A stretch of 64,000 bases of DNA, from the NCBI RefSeq assembly GCF_000383855.1, contig NZ_KB912877.1, positions 3,735,804-3,799,803 of the forward strand, in the 5' to 3' direction. The stretch is from Methylobacter marinus A45 (GTDB lineage: Bacteria; Pseudomonadota; Gammaproteobacteria; Methylococcales; Methylomonadaceae). The notes beneath the pieces are model-generated. The model made no database searches. It saw only the letters and a program-made list of their open reading frames with translations, and was not told the origin of the DNA. Position numbers and translations under genes: made by a program. Below are positions 56,815 to 64,000 of this stretch, in pieces; within the stretch, counting starts at the first letter, position 1; every line of letters starts with the position of its first letter.

Positions 56815-58557
56815 TTAACCCGCCAGTAAATACAACAAAGTCAGATTGGCAAACAGCAACAGCGCCGCCAGGCCTTTCCAGAACGAGACCGGATTGCGCT
56901 GCATGAGCGGCAGCCGCTCTTCCGGCTTCAGGAATTTCGGGTTGGGCAGAGACAGGTCGAACAGGAATTCCGACAGGTCGTCATAGCGCATTTGCGGGTT
57001 GATGGCCGTGGCTTTTTTCAGGGCGCCGTCTATCCAGGCCGGCACCATAATGTTGTGATAAATGCTGGGCACATAGTCCAGTTTCGCCAGGCTCGGCGGG
57101 TCCGGGTGTTCCGGCATGTCCGGGCCGTAGGGCAGGGCGCCGTTCAGCATTTCATAGGCGATGACGCCCAGCGAGTACAAATCGGACTTGACGCTGCCGC
57201 GCAGGCCCAGGTGGTATTCGGGCGCGGTGTAATTCAGAGTGCCCTGCACATCGGCAGGATCGGCATGTTCCAGCGGCGTCATTTCCTCGATGCCGGCGAT
57301 TTTGACGGAGCCGAAGTCGATGATCCTGGCGGTGCCGTTTTTATCGAACATGATGTTTTCGGGTTTCAGGTCCTGGTGCAGCATTTCCATGCGGTGAAAG
57401 GCGCGCAGCCCTTTGGCGATCTGTTCTATGACAGTGCGCGTCTCCTTGATGTCGGCTTTCGGATGGGCATCCATCCACTGCCTGAGCGTCGGGCCTTCGA
57501 GGTATTCGGTCACGTAGTAAATGCCGCTTTTTTCGCGGTCGCTGCCAAGGGTTTTCAGGACATGGTCGTTATTGATCCGTTTGCCCGCCCATTCCTCGTG
57601 CAGAAAGTGTTCTATGTAGCGAGTGTCGTCGTCATAAAGAATGGACGGGGTTTTGAGCACGACCCGCGTGCCGGTTTTCATATCCAGAGCCCGATAAACC
57701 TGCGTGCGCTTGCTGGCATGCAACTCCTCTTCAATCCGGTAGCCGTCCAGTACCATGCCGGGCCGTAGCGGCGGCGGGAAGGGCAGGTTGGTATGGCGGC
57801 GCAGGATTTCATCCTCCCGCGCCGGCGGCAGGTCCTCGATCCTGACCAGTTGGCAGGTCAGGTTGTCGGTGCTTTTATTGTCGGCGCTCAGCTGGATGAT
57901 TTTTTCCGCCGCCAAGGTTAAATCGCTATTTTCCAGCAACAGTTTTTTCAGCGCTTTTTCGTTGATGAAGTCATGCACGCCGTCCGTGGTCATCAGGAAC
58001 AGGTCGTCTTTTTCCAGCGGCAGCGCCTGATAATCGACCTCCAGCCGGGGCTCTATGCCCATCGCCCGGTTCAGGTAGTTTTTTTCCTTGCCGACCCAGA
58101 CGCGGTGGTCGCGGGTGAGCTGTTCAAGATTGCCATTGCGCAGGCGATAGATTCTGGAATCGCCGATATGAAAGATATGCGCGGTCGTCGATTTGAAGAT
58201 GCAGATGCTGAGCGTGCTGACCAGTCCCTTGACGGAGTCGTAGCGGGCCTGCCCCTGGCTGTACAGCCAGGAATTGGTGGCGGAGAGGATTTTTTTGCCG
58301 GCGTGGATGACGGACCAGGAATCGGGCGTGCTGTAATAATCCTCCAGAAAACTGACGACGCAGCAATGGCTGGCCTGCTTGCCGGCATCGCTGCTGCTCA
58401 TGCCGTCGGCGATGGCTACGGCGATGCCTTTATAGGTCAATTGGGGCTCTTCCGGCACCAGGGCGCCGTAGAAGTCTTCATTATCGGCTTTGATGCCTTT
58501 GTCGCTGGCATGACCCAGACTGATCCTGAGCTTCGTTGCTGCTAACATAACCGACAT
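56815..58557 (-). CDS. PP2C phosphatase-Ser/Thr protein kinase fusion, membrane-anchored
   Basis: 580 residues. PP2C domain about 1-240 with metal-binding motifs ADNEDFYG, IADGMSSSDAG, FHIGDSRIYRLR, MTTDGVHDF and DNLTCQLV. Kinase domain about 270-530 with VVLKTP (Lys), HQDLKPENIMF (catalytic loop, HQD in place of HRD), IIDFGSVK (DFG) and YSLGVIAYEMLNGALPYG; the Gly-rich loop is atypical (HASKRTQVY). A C-terminal helix (GLAALLLFANLTLLYLLAG) anchors it in the membrane. It starts five bases after the NarK stop, so the two are one operon. The fusion of a phosphatase and a kinase beside a nitrate transporter suggests reversible phosphorylation in nitrate uptake; inferred. Confidence 0.93.
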   Translation of the reverse strand: MSVMLAATKLRISLGHASDKGIKADNEDFYGALVPEEPQLTYKGIAVAIADGMSSSDAGKQASHCCVVSFLEDYYSTPDSWSVIHAGKKILSATNSWLYSQGQARYDSVKGLVSTLSICIFKSTTAHIFHIGDSRIYRLRNGNLEQLTRDHRVWVGKEKNYLNRAMGIEPRLEVDYQALPLEKDDLFLMTTDGVHDFINEKALKKLLLENSDLTLAAEKIIQLSADNKSTDNLTCQLVRIEDLPPAREDEILRRHTNLPFPPPLRPGMVLDGYRIEEELHASKRTQVYRALDMKTGTRVVLKTPSILYDDDTRYIEHFLHEEWAGKRINNDHVLKTLGSDREKSGIYYVTEYLEGPTLRQWMDAHPKADIKETRTVIEQIAKGLRAFHRMEMLHQDLKPENIMFDKNGTARIIDFGSVKIAGIEEMTPLEHADPADVQGTLNYTAPEYHLGLRGSVKSDLYSLGVIAYEMLNGALPYGPDMPEHPDPPSLAKLDYVPSIYHNIMVPAWIDGALKKATAINPQMRYDDLSEFLFDLSLPNPKFLKPEERLPLMQRNPVSFWKGLAALLLFANLTLLYLLAG

Positions 58558-58562
58558 CCTGC

Positions 58563-60041
58563 TTAACTGACTTCGATAATAGCGACGGTGCCGTCTTCCT
58601 CAATCTCGACCATATGGCCTTGCGGTTCATCTATGAACTGCACGGCGACCAGGATCAGCAGCGCGCCGCCGGCGATCACCATGAAAAACACGGCGGGCGA
58701 GACAAAAGACAGAATGGTCAGGAACAAGACAGCCCCGACATTGCCATAGGCGCCGACCATGCCGGCAATTTGCCCGGTCAAGCGCCGCTTGATCAGCGGC
58801 ACCATGCCGAATACCGCGCCTTCGCCGGCCTGCACGAAGAAGGAACAGGCCATGGTCAGCATGACGGCTGCGGTGATGGACCATTCCGAGGTGATTTGCG
58901 ACATCAAAAGATAACCCACCGACAGGCCGGAAATAAACAGTGTTAAAGACAGTTTGCGGCCAAACTTGTCGCTGATCCAGCCGCCGCCGGGGCGGGCTAC
59001 CAGGTTCATAAAGGCAAAGCCCGATGCCAGCAGGCCGGCTTGCACTGTCGTTACGCCTTGCGATTCGTGGAAGGTGTTGAAGAAAAACATCGGCAGCATC
59101 GATACGACGGCCAGTTCGGAACCGAAGGTAATCAGATAGGCCAGGTCAAGAATGGCGACCTGTTTGAATTTGTATTTATGAATCTCTTCGATCGGCTGCT
59201 GCAGGTGCCCTTCATTGACATGGACGATTTGATAGACATTGTAGATAAACAGCAGCCAGATGCCGGCATAAATGCCCAGCGTCGCGGACTGCGACAACAG
59301 GCCCACGCCGGCTGGCGACAGTTTCCAGGTCAGCAGCGTCAGGGTGGCATACAGGGGGATGTTCATGACGATATAGAAGAACAAATCCCAAATACAGGTG
59401 ACTTCCATGGCACCGGCCTTTTTAGGCTTGAAATAAGTGGAGCCCTTGGGCGTGTCCGAGGCCGAGAAAAAGTAGATGCCGGCATAAAGCAGCGAGAGCA
59501 CGCCGGTACTGGCGATCGCGTAGCGCCAGCCCTCGGCGCCGCCGTAAAGCAAGGCGAGCGTCGGCAGCGCCATGGCGGCAGCGGCGGAGCCGAAATTGCC
59601 CCAGCCGCCGTATATGCCTTCGGCAATGCCCACCTGCCGGGCCGGAAACCACTCGCCGACCATGCGGATGCCGATGACGAAGCCGGCGCCGATAAAGCCC
59701 AGCAGAAAGCGCGCCAGCGCCAATTGTTCAAAGCTGGTGGCAAAGGCGAACAGAAAGCAGGGTGCGCTGCCGATCGCCAGCAGCGCCGAATAAGTCCGCC
59801 GGGGACCGAACTTGTCGACCAGAATGCCGATGACGATGCGCGCCGGAATCGTCAACGCCACATTCAAAATCAGGATGGTTTTAATATCCGTCTGGCTCAT
59901 GTCCAGCGATTCGGCGACAGCCAGCATTAACGGCGCGTGATTAAACCAGACCACGAAGCTGATAAAAAAGGCCAGCCATGACAGATGAAGGATTTTGATC
60001 TTGCCCGAGAAAGAAAATAGATTCAGATTTTGTGAAGTCAT
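58563..60041 (-). CDS. Nitrate/nitrite transporter, NarK/NNP family MFS
   Basis: A 492-residue membrane protein with about 12 helices and nitrate-porter signatures GFIGAGFVIGIRMVGEWFP and FVQAGEGAVFGMVPLIKRRLTGQIAGMVGAYGNVGAV (the second NNP motif), including the Arg residues expected to bind nitrate. The ATG at 60041 (MTSQNLNLFSFSGKI) has GGAAGA upstream; the frame is open to 60092 but that part lies in the promoter region. A sigma-54 promoter lies about 35 bases upstream, consistent with nitrogen-controlled assimilatory uptake. First gene of the operon with the PP2C-kinase fusion. Confidence 0.93.
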   Translation of the reverse strand: MTSQNLNLFSFSGKIKILHLSWLAFFISFVVWFNHAPLMLAVAESLDMSQTDIKTILILNVALTIPARIVIGILVDKFGPRRTYSALLAIGSAPCFLFAFATSFEQLALARFLLGFIGAGFVIGIRMVGEWFPARQVGIAEGIYGGWGNFGSAAAAMALPTLALLYGGAEGWRYAIASTGVLSLLYAGIYFFSASDTPKGSTYFKPKKAGAMEVTCIWDLFFYIVMNIPLYATLTLLTWKLSPAGVGLLSQSATLGIYAGIWLLFIYNVYQIVHVNEGHLQQPIEEIHKYKFKQVAILDLAYLITFGSELAVVSMLPMFFFNTFHESQGVTTVQAGLLASGFAFMNLVARPGGGWISDKFGRKLSLTLFISGLSVGYLLMSQITSEWSITAAVMLTMACSFFVQAGEGAVFGMVPLIKRRLTGQIAGMVGAYGNVGAVLFLTILSFVSPAVFFMVIAGGALLILVAVQFIDEPQGHMVEIEEDGTVAIIEVS

Positions 60042-60075
60042 AATGGGTCTTCCGTTAAGAATTTCTTCACGAAAG

Positions 60076-60091
60076 AGCACGTTGCGTGCCA
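60076..60091 (-). promoter_or_regulatory. Sigma-54 promoter of the NarK operon
   Basis: Read on the minus strand: TGGCACG-CAAC-GTGCT, i.e. GG-N10-GC with exact -24/-12 spacing and 11 of 12 consensus positions in TGGCACG and TGCT. The expected start site is near 60065, leaving about 24 bases of leader before the ATG. The fit to a nitrogen-regulated gene supports it. Confidence 0.8.
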
Positions 60092-60166
60092 AGCGCGCGG
60101 AACGGCGCCCGCTCTGGGCTCAGGTATTTTTTGGGGAAAAACGAATGGCGGAAAAGTGGCGGGCAG

Positions 60167-60201
60167 GCACCAAAAACAGGCGTGCCGCCTGTTTTTGGTG
60201 C
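60167..60201. promoter_or_regulatory. Perfect 15-bp inverted repeat upstream of the sigma-54 promoter
   Basis: GCACCAAAAACAGGC and its exact complement around GTGCC. The ends GCACCA and TGGTGC are NtrC half-site sequences, but the 23-base separation is not the NtrC spacing. It sits about 75-110 bp upstream of the promoter, where an activator site or RNA structure could be. A second stem (GCCGGT/ACCGGC) is at 60223-60240. Confidence 0.6.
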
Positions 60202-60504
60202 GTACCAGGCGGTGAATGCCAAGCCGGTTTTTTCACCGGCAAACGCCGTAATAACACAAGGTGCGCAGCGTGTGCCTTTTCAAATCTGTGATGAATCGGC
60301 GGATTTTGCAAGATATGCGATGCCGGCTGACAGCCGGGCGGGGCATGCTGCCGCGTTCTGGACGCTTGGTATCGATTGAATAAATTCGCCTGCCCCGGCG
60401 GTCATTGCGGAATTGTTGGGGACGGGATTGTAAATCCCGTCCCGTCTGAGCATGAAGAGCCGTATTATCCGCGCAGTGCGAAGGACATGGCCTTCAGATA
60501 CCGG
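60202..60504. other. Spacer between the NarK operon and the L,D-transpeptidase gene
   Basis: No gene seen. It holds the 60223-60240 stem and a perfect 9-bp hairpin GACGGGATT-GTA-AATCCCGTC at 60421-60441, about 64 bases downstream of the transpeptidase stop on the minus strand; without a T-tract it is only a possible terminator. Confidence 0.55.
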
Positions 60505-61860
60505 TCAGTTTAGTGCGCCCGGTTTCAAAGGCTTGGCATCCAGCTCGAAATCCATATGGATGCGCTGGGCTACCGTTTTGACTTCCTTCTTATTCTTGAA
60601 AGGGCCGGCGATAACCTGATAAGCCCCGTCTTTCTCGATCTTACGCGCCGGTATCGGAGGTCCCTGGTGCGACAGCATCACGGCCAGCTGCTGGGCATCA
60701 TTTTCATTATCGAACGTGCCCGCCAACACAGCCCAGTCGCTTTCTTTCAAATCAGCGACCACGGGCTGGCCATAGAGCTGATCGGGGTGCTCCAGTTGCA
60801 CGGCCGCCGTCGACAGCTCCGTTATACCGGGGCTGCCCGCCAGTATCGGCGTGGGAACGCCATCCGCGCGTTCAACAATGCGGTCGACTTTCTCCCAGTC
60901 GATGGTCACGTTTTGCGCCTTGCTGATTTTCTTCAAATCCTTGAGCAGTTTCTTTTTTAGCTTTGTTTTTTGCCTGGCCCATTTTTTCAGCGGTTCATGC
61001 ACTTCAAGATAAAGCATATCCTGGTCCCAGGCCGTCAGATAAGGCTGATGAACAATGCGCACGGGCATTCCGACCTTGCTTTTATTGAACAGCACCTCGA
61101 TATCCTCGGGATAAAGCTGCACGCAGCCGTGGCTGATCTGCATGCCGATCCCGTAAGGCTTGTTGGTGCCGTGAATCAGATAGCCGGGAAAGCCCAGCGG
61201 CATGGCGTAGCTGCCGAGCGGATTATCGGGCCCCGAGCGCACGACTTTCGGCAGCGGATCGCCTTTTTGCGCATGTTCGCGCAGTATCGATGCCGGTACG
61301 GTCCAGGTCGGATTGGCGCGCTTGGCGACGACGCGGGTCGATCCCATCGGCGTGCTCCAGCCCTGGCGGCCGATGCCGACCGGATAAGTGAACAAGGTGT
61401 CCGGTTGGTCGGGCGGATAATAAAACAACCGCATATTGGCCAGATTCAGCACGATGCCCTTGCGGGGCGCCTCCGGGAGAATAAAGCGTAAAGGCAACAG
61501 GACCCGGCTGTCCGTCCGGGGCGTCCAGGGATCGATTTGGGCATTGGCTATCGTGATATCGTTGTAGCCCAGGCCATAGTGCCGGGCGATATCGGGCAGG
61601 GTGTCATTCTCGCGGGTATCGATGGTCGCCAGCGTGCCGACGATGTTCTGGCCATCGGTCAGCTGAAAATCGTGGGAAGCAATGTGCCGCTGTTTGGGCG
61701 ATGACAGGGAAAGCGCTTCCATGGTCCCTGTGAACGGCATGTTCTGACAACCGGCCAGAACACTGCTGAGCAGTACACAGACGGACAAGGACAAAGGACG
61801 TATGGCGGTTTTTCCTGAAGCAGGCGGGCGGATTTGGTTTTTTTCTTCTAAGGTCAACAT
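60505..61860 (-). CDS. L,D-transpeptidase with LysM-like and SPOR domains, lipoprotein
   Basis: 451 residues. N-terminal signal with lipobox VLAGC; a LysM-like segment (NDTLPDIARHYGLGYNDITIAN, about 85-120); the YkuD catalytic domain (about 135-275) with YLIHGTNKPYGIGMQISHGCVQLYPED, Cys in SHGC as nucleophile; a Lys-rich linker; and a C-terminal SPOR domain (about 375-445, LAGTFDNENDAQQLAVML...YQVIAGPFKNKKEVKTVA). It crosslinks meso-DAP residues or attaches lipoprotein to peptidoglycan; SPOR would direct it to septal glycans. Second L,D-transpeptidase in the window, of a different subgroup from the YafK-type one. Confidence 0.93.
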   Translation of the reverse strand: MLTLEEKNQIRPPASGKTAIRPLSLSVCVLLSSVLAGCQNMPFTGTMEALSLSSPKQRHIASHDFQLTDGQNIVGTLATIDTRENDTLPDIARHYGLGYNDITIANAQIDPWTPRTDSRVLLPLRFILPEAPRKGIVLNLANMRLFYYPPDQPDTLFTYPVGIGRQGWSTPMGSTRVVAKRANPTWTVPASILREHAQKGDPLPKVVRSGPDNPLGSYAMPLGFPGYLIHGTNKPYGIGMQISHGCVQLYPEDIEVLFNKSKVGMPVRIVHQPYLTAWDQDMLYLEVHEPLKKWARQKTKLKKKLLKDLKKISKAQNVTIDWEKVDRIVERADGVPTPILAGSPGITELSTAAVQLEHPDQLYGQPVVADLKESDWAVLAGTFDNENDAQQLAVMLSHQGPPIPARKIEKDGAYQVIAGPFKNKKEVKTVAQRIHMDFELDAKPLKPGALN

Positions 61861-62161
61861 CTATGGTAAAAATTATTGATTATAGTTGTAGATACCCGAG
61901 GCGGCCGAAAATATCGCGCGTAGGCAAGTGAAACGTTAGCCTAACCGCTCTAAATTAAGAAAAGATTAAGTTTTGCTTAATCGATAACCCGCGGTTTAGA
62001 AAAGCCGGAATGGGAGACTGTCTGATGGTTCGGATGGCCAGCAAACAAGTCGGCCCGAAAATGCCGGGCGGCAAAACGAGTGCCGGATCGGACGCCGCCG
62101 GAAAGTCATATCGGCCCTCTGTCGGATGTTTGCCGGCAAAGGGCCATTGTTCTTATGTTAT
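61861..62161. other. Spacer between transpeptidase and KGG gene
   Basis: About 300 bp with no supported gene. The part next to 61861 is A+T-rich and probably carries the transpeptidase promoter on the minus strand. Confidence 0.5.
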
Positions 62162-62629
62162 TTAGTGCTTCTGTTTACCGCCGCCGTGGCTTTGTTGACC
62201 GCCTTTACGGCCTGTCTCGGCCATATGCTCACTGCTTTGGCTGGAAGCACTTTTACCCTTACCGCCTTCTTCCTCGCTGCTGCTGGCGCGGCTGCTTTTA
62301 CCGCCCTTGCGGCCGGCTTCCCTGGCTTCTTCCGAAGTAAACTCGTGAGCCGTGCCTTTCTGATGCGCGGCTTTGCCGCCCTTACGGCCGGCTTCCCTGG
62401 CTTCTTCCGAAGTAAATTCGTGAGCAGTACCTCTCTCGTGTGCGACCTGGCCGCCCTTGCGGCCGGCTTCCCGAGCTTCTTCCGGAGTGAATTCATGGGC
62501 CGTGCCTTTCTGATGAGCGGCATGGCCGCCCTTGCTGGCAATCTCGCGTTGCTTCTCCGCATCCATGGAGGCGAAGCCACGGCCCGACTTGGAGCCTTGC
62601 CCCGAACTGGTACCTCTTTGCTGAGTCAT
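62162..62629 (-). CDS. KGG-repeat stress-induced protein
   Basis: 155 residues, very hydrophilic, low complexity. KGG motifs (SKGGHAAHQKG, GRKGGQVAHERG, GRKGGKAAHQKG, GRKGGKSS, GRKGGQQSHGG) place it in the stress-induced acidophilic-repeat family (ConA/GsiB-like). Three units of 25 residues (HQKGTAHEFTPEEAREAGRK type) are near-perfect tandem copies. Likely disordered and protective under drying or salt stress, as proposed for the family. AGGAGA lies 6-11 bases before the ATG at 62629. Confidence 0.92.
   Translation of the reverse strand: MTQQRGTSSGQGSKSGRGFASMDAEKQREIASKGGHAAHQKGTAHEFTPEEAREAGRKGGQVAHERGTAHEFTSEEAREAGRKGGKAAHQKGTAHEFTSEEAREAGRKGGKSSRASSSEEEGGKGKSASSQSSEHMAETGRKGGQQSHGGGKQKH
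62285..62520. repeat. Three tandem 75-bp units inside the KGG gene
   Basis: Units start near 62347, 62422 and 62497 at exact 75-bp steps and differ at only a few bases. They encode 25-residue repeats and keep the reading frame, so copy number could vary without breaking the gene. Confidence 0.85.
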
Positions 62630-62877
62630 GATTGTGTCTCCTCAAACATAAGATTTTGATTATTGGTTACGTCCTCTTGGGAACTAACCAGATGCCCTTC
62701 TTTTTCTATAAAAAAAGAGTGGTTAAAATATACCAGCCGTCGTTAAAAGTTCTGTACGCTAGCGTACATCAGCTACGTGCACCGAAAGGCAGAATAGAAA
62801 ATGGCAGGCGGATACTTCCGGATAAGCGTTTTGGCCCATATCGCCGCCATAAAAAAAACTAATGTGCAGAGGAGGGG

Positions 62878-63273
62878 ATGACATTGTCTGATCGCATTCA
62901 ATTGAAAATTCACCACGTCAGTATTATCGTGGCCGATACAACAAGAGCGCTGGGGTTTTATAGCGGCCTGTTGGGACTGAAAACCTGTGACCGTCCCAAC
63001 TTGCCGTTTCCGGGCGCCTGGCTGCAACTCGGCGAGCAACAGGTCCATCTGCTCGAATTGCCTAATCCCGACAGTCATGAAAACCGCCCCGAACACGGCG
63101 GACGGGATCGACATACGGCTTTTCTGGTCAATGATCTGGATGCCGTCCAGCAGCTGCTGGAAGCGCGGGACATTACCTATACGCTAAGCAAATCGGGGCG
63201 CAGGGCTTTATTCTGCCGTGATCCTGACGGTAATGCCGTGGAGTTGATTCAGGACCTGAGCGTTATCAATTAA
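62878..63273 (+). CDS. VOC family protein (glyoxalase/dioxygenase superfamily)
   Basis: 131 residues, one VOC module: H in KIHHVSIIVADTTRAL, ALGFYSGLLGLK, QVHLLELPNPD, a DRHTAFLVNDLDAV His and E in DGNAVELIQDL are probable metal ligands. GAGGAGG ends two to three bases before the ATG at 62878, unusually close; a TTG at 62884, in frame, would have optimal spacing and could be the true start. Not related in detail to the VOC gene at 47.8 kb. Substrate unknown. Confidence 0.88.
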   Translation: MTLSDRIQLKIHHVSIIVADTTRALGFYSGLLGLKTCDRPNLPFPGAWLQLGEQQVHLLELPNPDSHENRPEHGGRDRHTAFLVNDLDAVQQLLEARDITYTLSKSGRRALFCRDPDGNAVELIQDLSVIN

Positions 63274-63376
63274 CGCAAGGCCGGGGAAAATTGCTTCTCC
63301 AGCTCACCAAGCGAAGCAGCGTAATACTACTTAGGATTTGGCCGTAAATAATTTCCCGGTTTGGGCGCGAGTGGAT

Positions 63377-63422
63377 GTAGGGGCGAATTTATTCGCCCAG
63401 GGCGACTAAAGTCGCCCCCACA
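63377..63422. repeat. REP-like double hairpin (GTAGGGGCG family)
   Basis: GGGCGAAT/ATTCGCCC and GGGCGACT/AGTCGCCC stems side by side inside outer GTAGGGGC...GCCCCCAC arms. Related to the GTAGGTGCG cores elsewhere in the window. Confidence 0.85.
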
Positions 63423-63504
63423 AAAGGTATTTATTCATCAAAATTCAGAGAAGTAATTAATTGCCCATCCTTATAGTAACGGGCATAGAATAAATCAGGG
63501 AATT

Positions 63505-63583
63505 GTAGGTGCGGATTTATCCGCACAGTGCGAATACCCAAAGGGCACAAGTTCCCATAGGGCATAAATGAATTCGCACCTAC
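63505..63583. repeat. REP-like element (GTAGGTGCG...CGCACCTAC)
   Basis: Outer 9-bp arms are complementary. Read on the minus strand the interior (GAATTCATTTATGCCC, TATGGGAACTTGTGCCC, GGGTATTCGCAC) matches the core of the MITE-like copies at 26176 and 51298, but the CTAGTACTCAGTCAA ends are absent. The rest of 63274-63627 shows no gene. Confidence 0.85.
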
Positions 63584-63627
63584 ACCGGAATTTCATCCGC
63601 GTTCCTTAATGGCGCAAGGGCGGGCTT

Positions 63628-64000
63628 ATGAACCGGTTAAATCAGTTAATTTCAGCGCTTGCCGATCGGCCTTATCATCAGGTACAGGCATTGCAAGGCG
63701 CTTATGACTGTCCCGGCTTCAAGCTCGGACTGATCAGGATGCAGCGCAGTCCCGGCGCTCATCCCGCCTCGATCGCTTCGGTTACCGTTCGCCGGCGTGA
63801 CAGCGCCATCCCCGCAAATTACCTTCAGGCCGGGGACGGCAAGCTGGCGGTCGCCGATTTTCTGATCCGCCGCTTTCGCCAACACATCGACCGGTTTGCG
63901 CTGCAAAATCGCGGCAAGGAGGGCAGCGGTTCGTTCGCTACCATTGAGTTAAGCCAGAAAATGCTGGCAAGGGACAGCGTGTTGATCGATCAGGCCGCCA
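63628..64000 (+). CDS. ABC-class P-loop ATPase (PF09818-like), N-terminal part, cut by window edge
   Basis: The ATG at 63628 opens a frame that runs to the window end (124 codons). LQGAYDCPGFKLGLIRMQRSPGAHPASIASVTVRRRD parallels the family's GxYxFxxFxLxIDxVQxDPFAxPSRxRV start; LAVADFLIRRFRQH and GSGSFATIELSQKMLARDSV follow as expected before the Walker region, which lies outside. The function of the family is unknown. Fairly confident in the family, less in the exact start. Confidence 0.72.
   Translation, partial: MNRLNQLISALADRPYHQVQALQGAYDCPGFKLGLIRMQRSPGAHPASIASVTVRRRDSAIPANYLQAGDGKLAVADFLIRRFRQHIDRFALQNRGKEGSGSFATIELSQKMLARDSVLIDQAA

Noticed and set aside
59040-59930. 296-codon plus-strand frame within narK
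   Set aside because: Antisense to conserved transporter helices; Gln/Arg/Gly-rich without membrane or domain features.
62285-62520. CRISPR-like repeat array
   Set aside because: The 75-bp repeats are coding, in frame, adjacent without spacers, and belong to a KGG-repeat protein.

Overview
The window reads as chromosome of a gammaproteobacterium. The core order hfq-hflX-hflK-hflC-hisZ-purA, the rnr-rlmB pair, a full System I cytochrome c maturation operon (ccmABCDEFGHI) followed by hemN, and the general protein resemblance suggest a methanotroph-like Methylococcales relative; that placement is an impression from gene content, not a computed result. G+C is high in the NRPS and metabolic genes and clearly lower in 54.2-56.1 kb and in several spacers.

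Layout. 1-16.1 kb: the 3' part of a lipopeptide-type biosynthetic cluster. A giant NRPS enters from the left edge and shows two complete, nearly identical C-A-T modules with a leucine specificity code, dual condensation/epimerisation-type C domains and tandem thioesterases. It is followed by an MFS exporter, a diaminobutyrate-type aminotransferase and a MacA/MacB/TolC-like tripartite efflux system. 16-17.1 kb: a long repeat-bearing spacer. 17.1-26 kb: DUF445 protein, YbfF-like esterase, then hfq, hflX, hflK, hflC, hisZ, purA. 26.2-28.1 kb: a MITE-like repeat, tRNA-Leu(CAG) and an IS701-type insertion sequence with 4-bp target duplication. 28.5-40.8 kb: one tightly coupled co-directional block rnr-rlmB-ccmAB-(diiron protein)-ccmCDEFGHI-hemN. 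41-48.2 kb (minus strand): AI-2E family permease, aconitase, a three-gene amidoligase / class I glutaminase-like / YqaA set, a lipoprotein hydrolase and a VOC protein.

48.2-51.2 kb: a small phage-derived cassette (hypotheticals, a GAEKI-type phage protein, a Gp157-like protein, a Cro/CI-type regulator). Three palindromes of the form TATGAAT..ATTCATA precede its genes and probably form the regulator's operators. 51.3-53.8 kb: MITE, small lipoprotein, YafK-type L,D-transpeptidase, CopD-like membrane protein, DUF3565 protein. 54.2-56.1 kb: a low-G+C pair, a HEPN-like protein and a PD-(D/E)XK-like protein, possibly a defence or toxin module. 56.1-56.6 kb: a truncated methyltransferase gene bordered by short tandem repeats. 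56.8-60.1 kb: a PP2C phosphatase-protein kinase fusion downstream of a NarK-type nitrate/nitrite transporter that has a well-formed sigma-54 promoter. 60.5-64 kb: LysM/YkuD/SPOR L,D-transpeptidase, KGG-repeat stress protein, VOC protein, REP-like hairpins, and the start of an ABC-class P-loop ATPase running off the right edge.

Functionally the block 28.5-40.8 kb couples RNA turnover and modification with cytochrome c and haem biogenesis. The left end makes and exports a nonribosomal lipopeptide-like product. Dispersed short palindromic elements (at least three families) fill most spacers.
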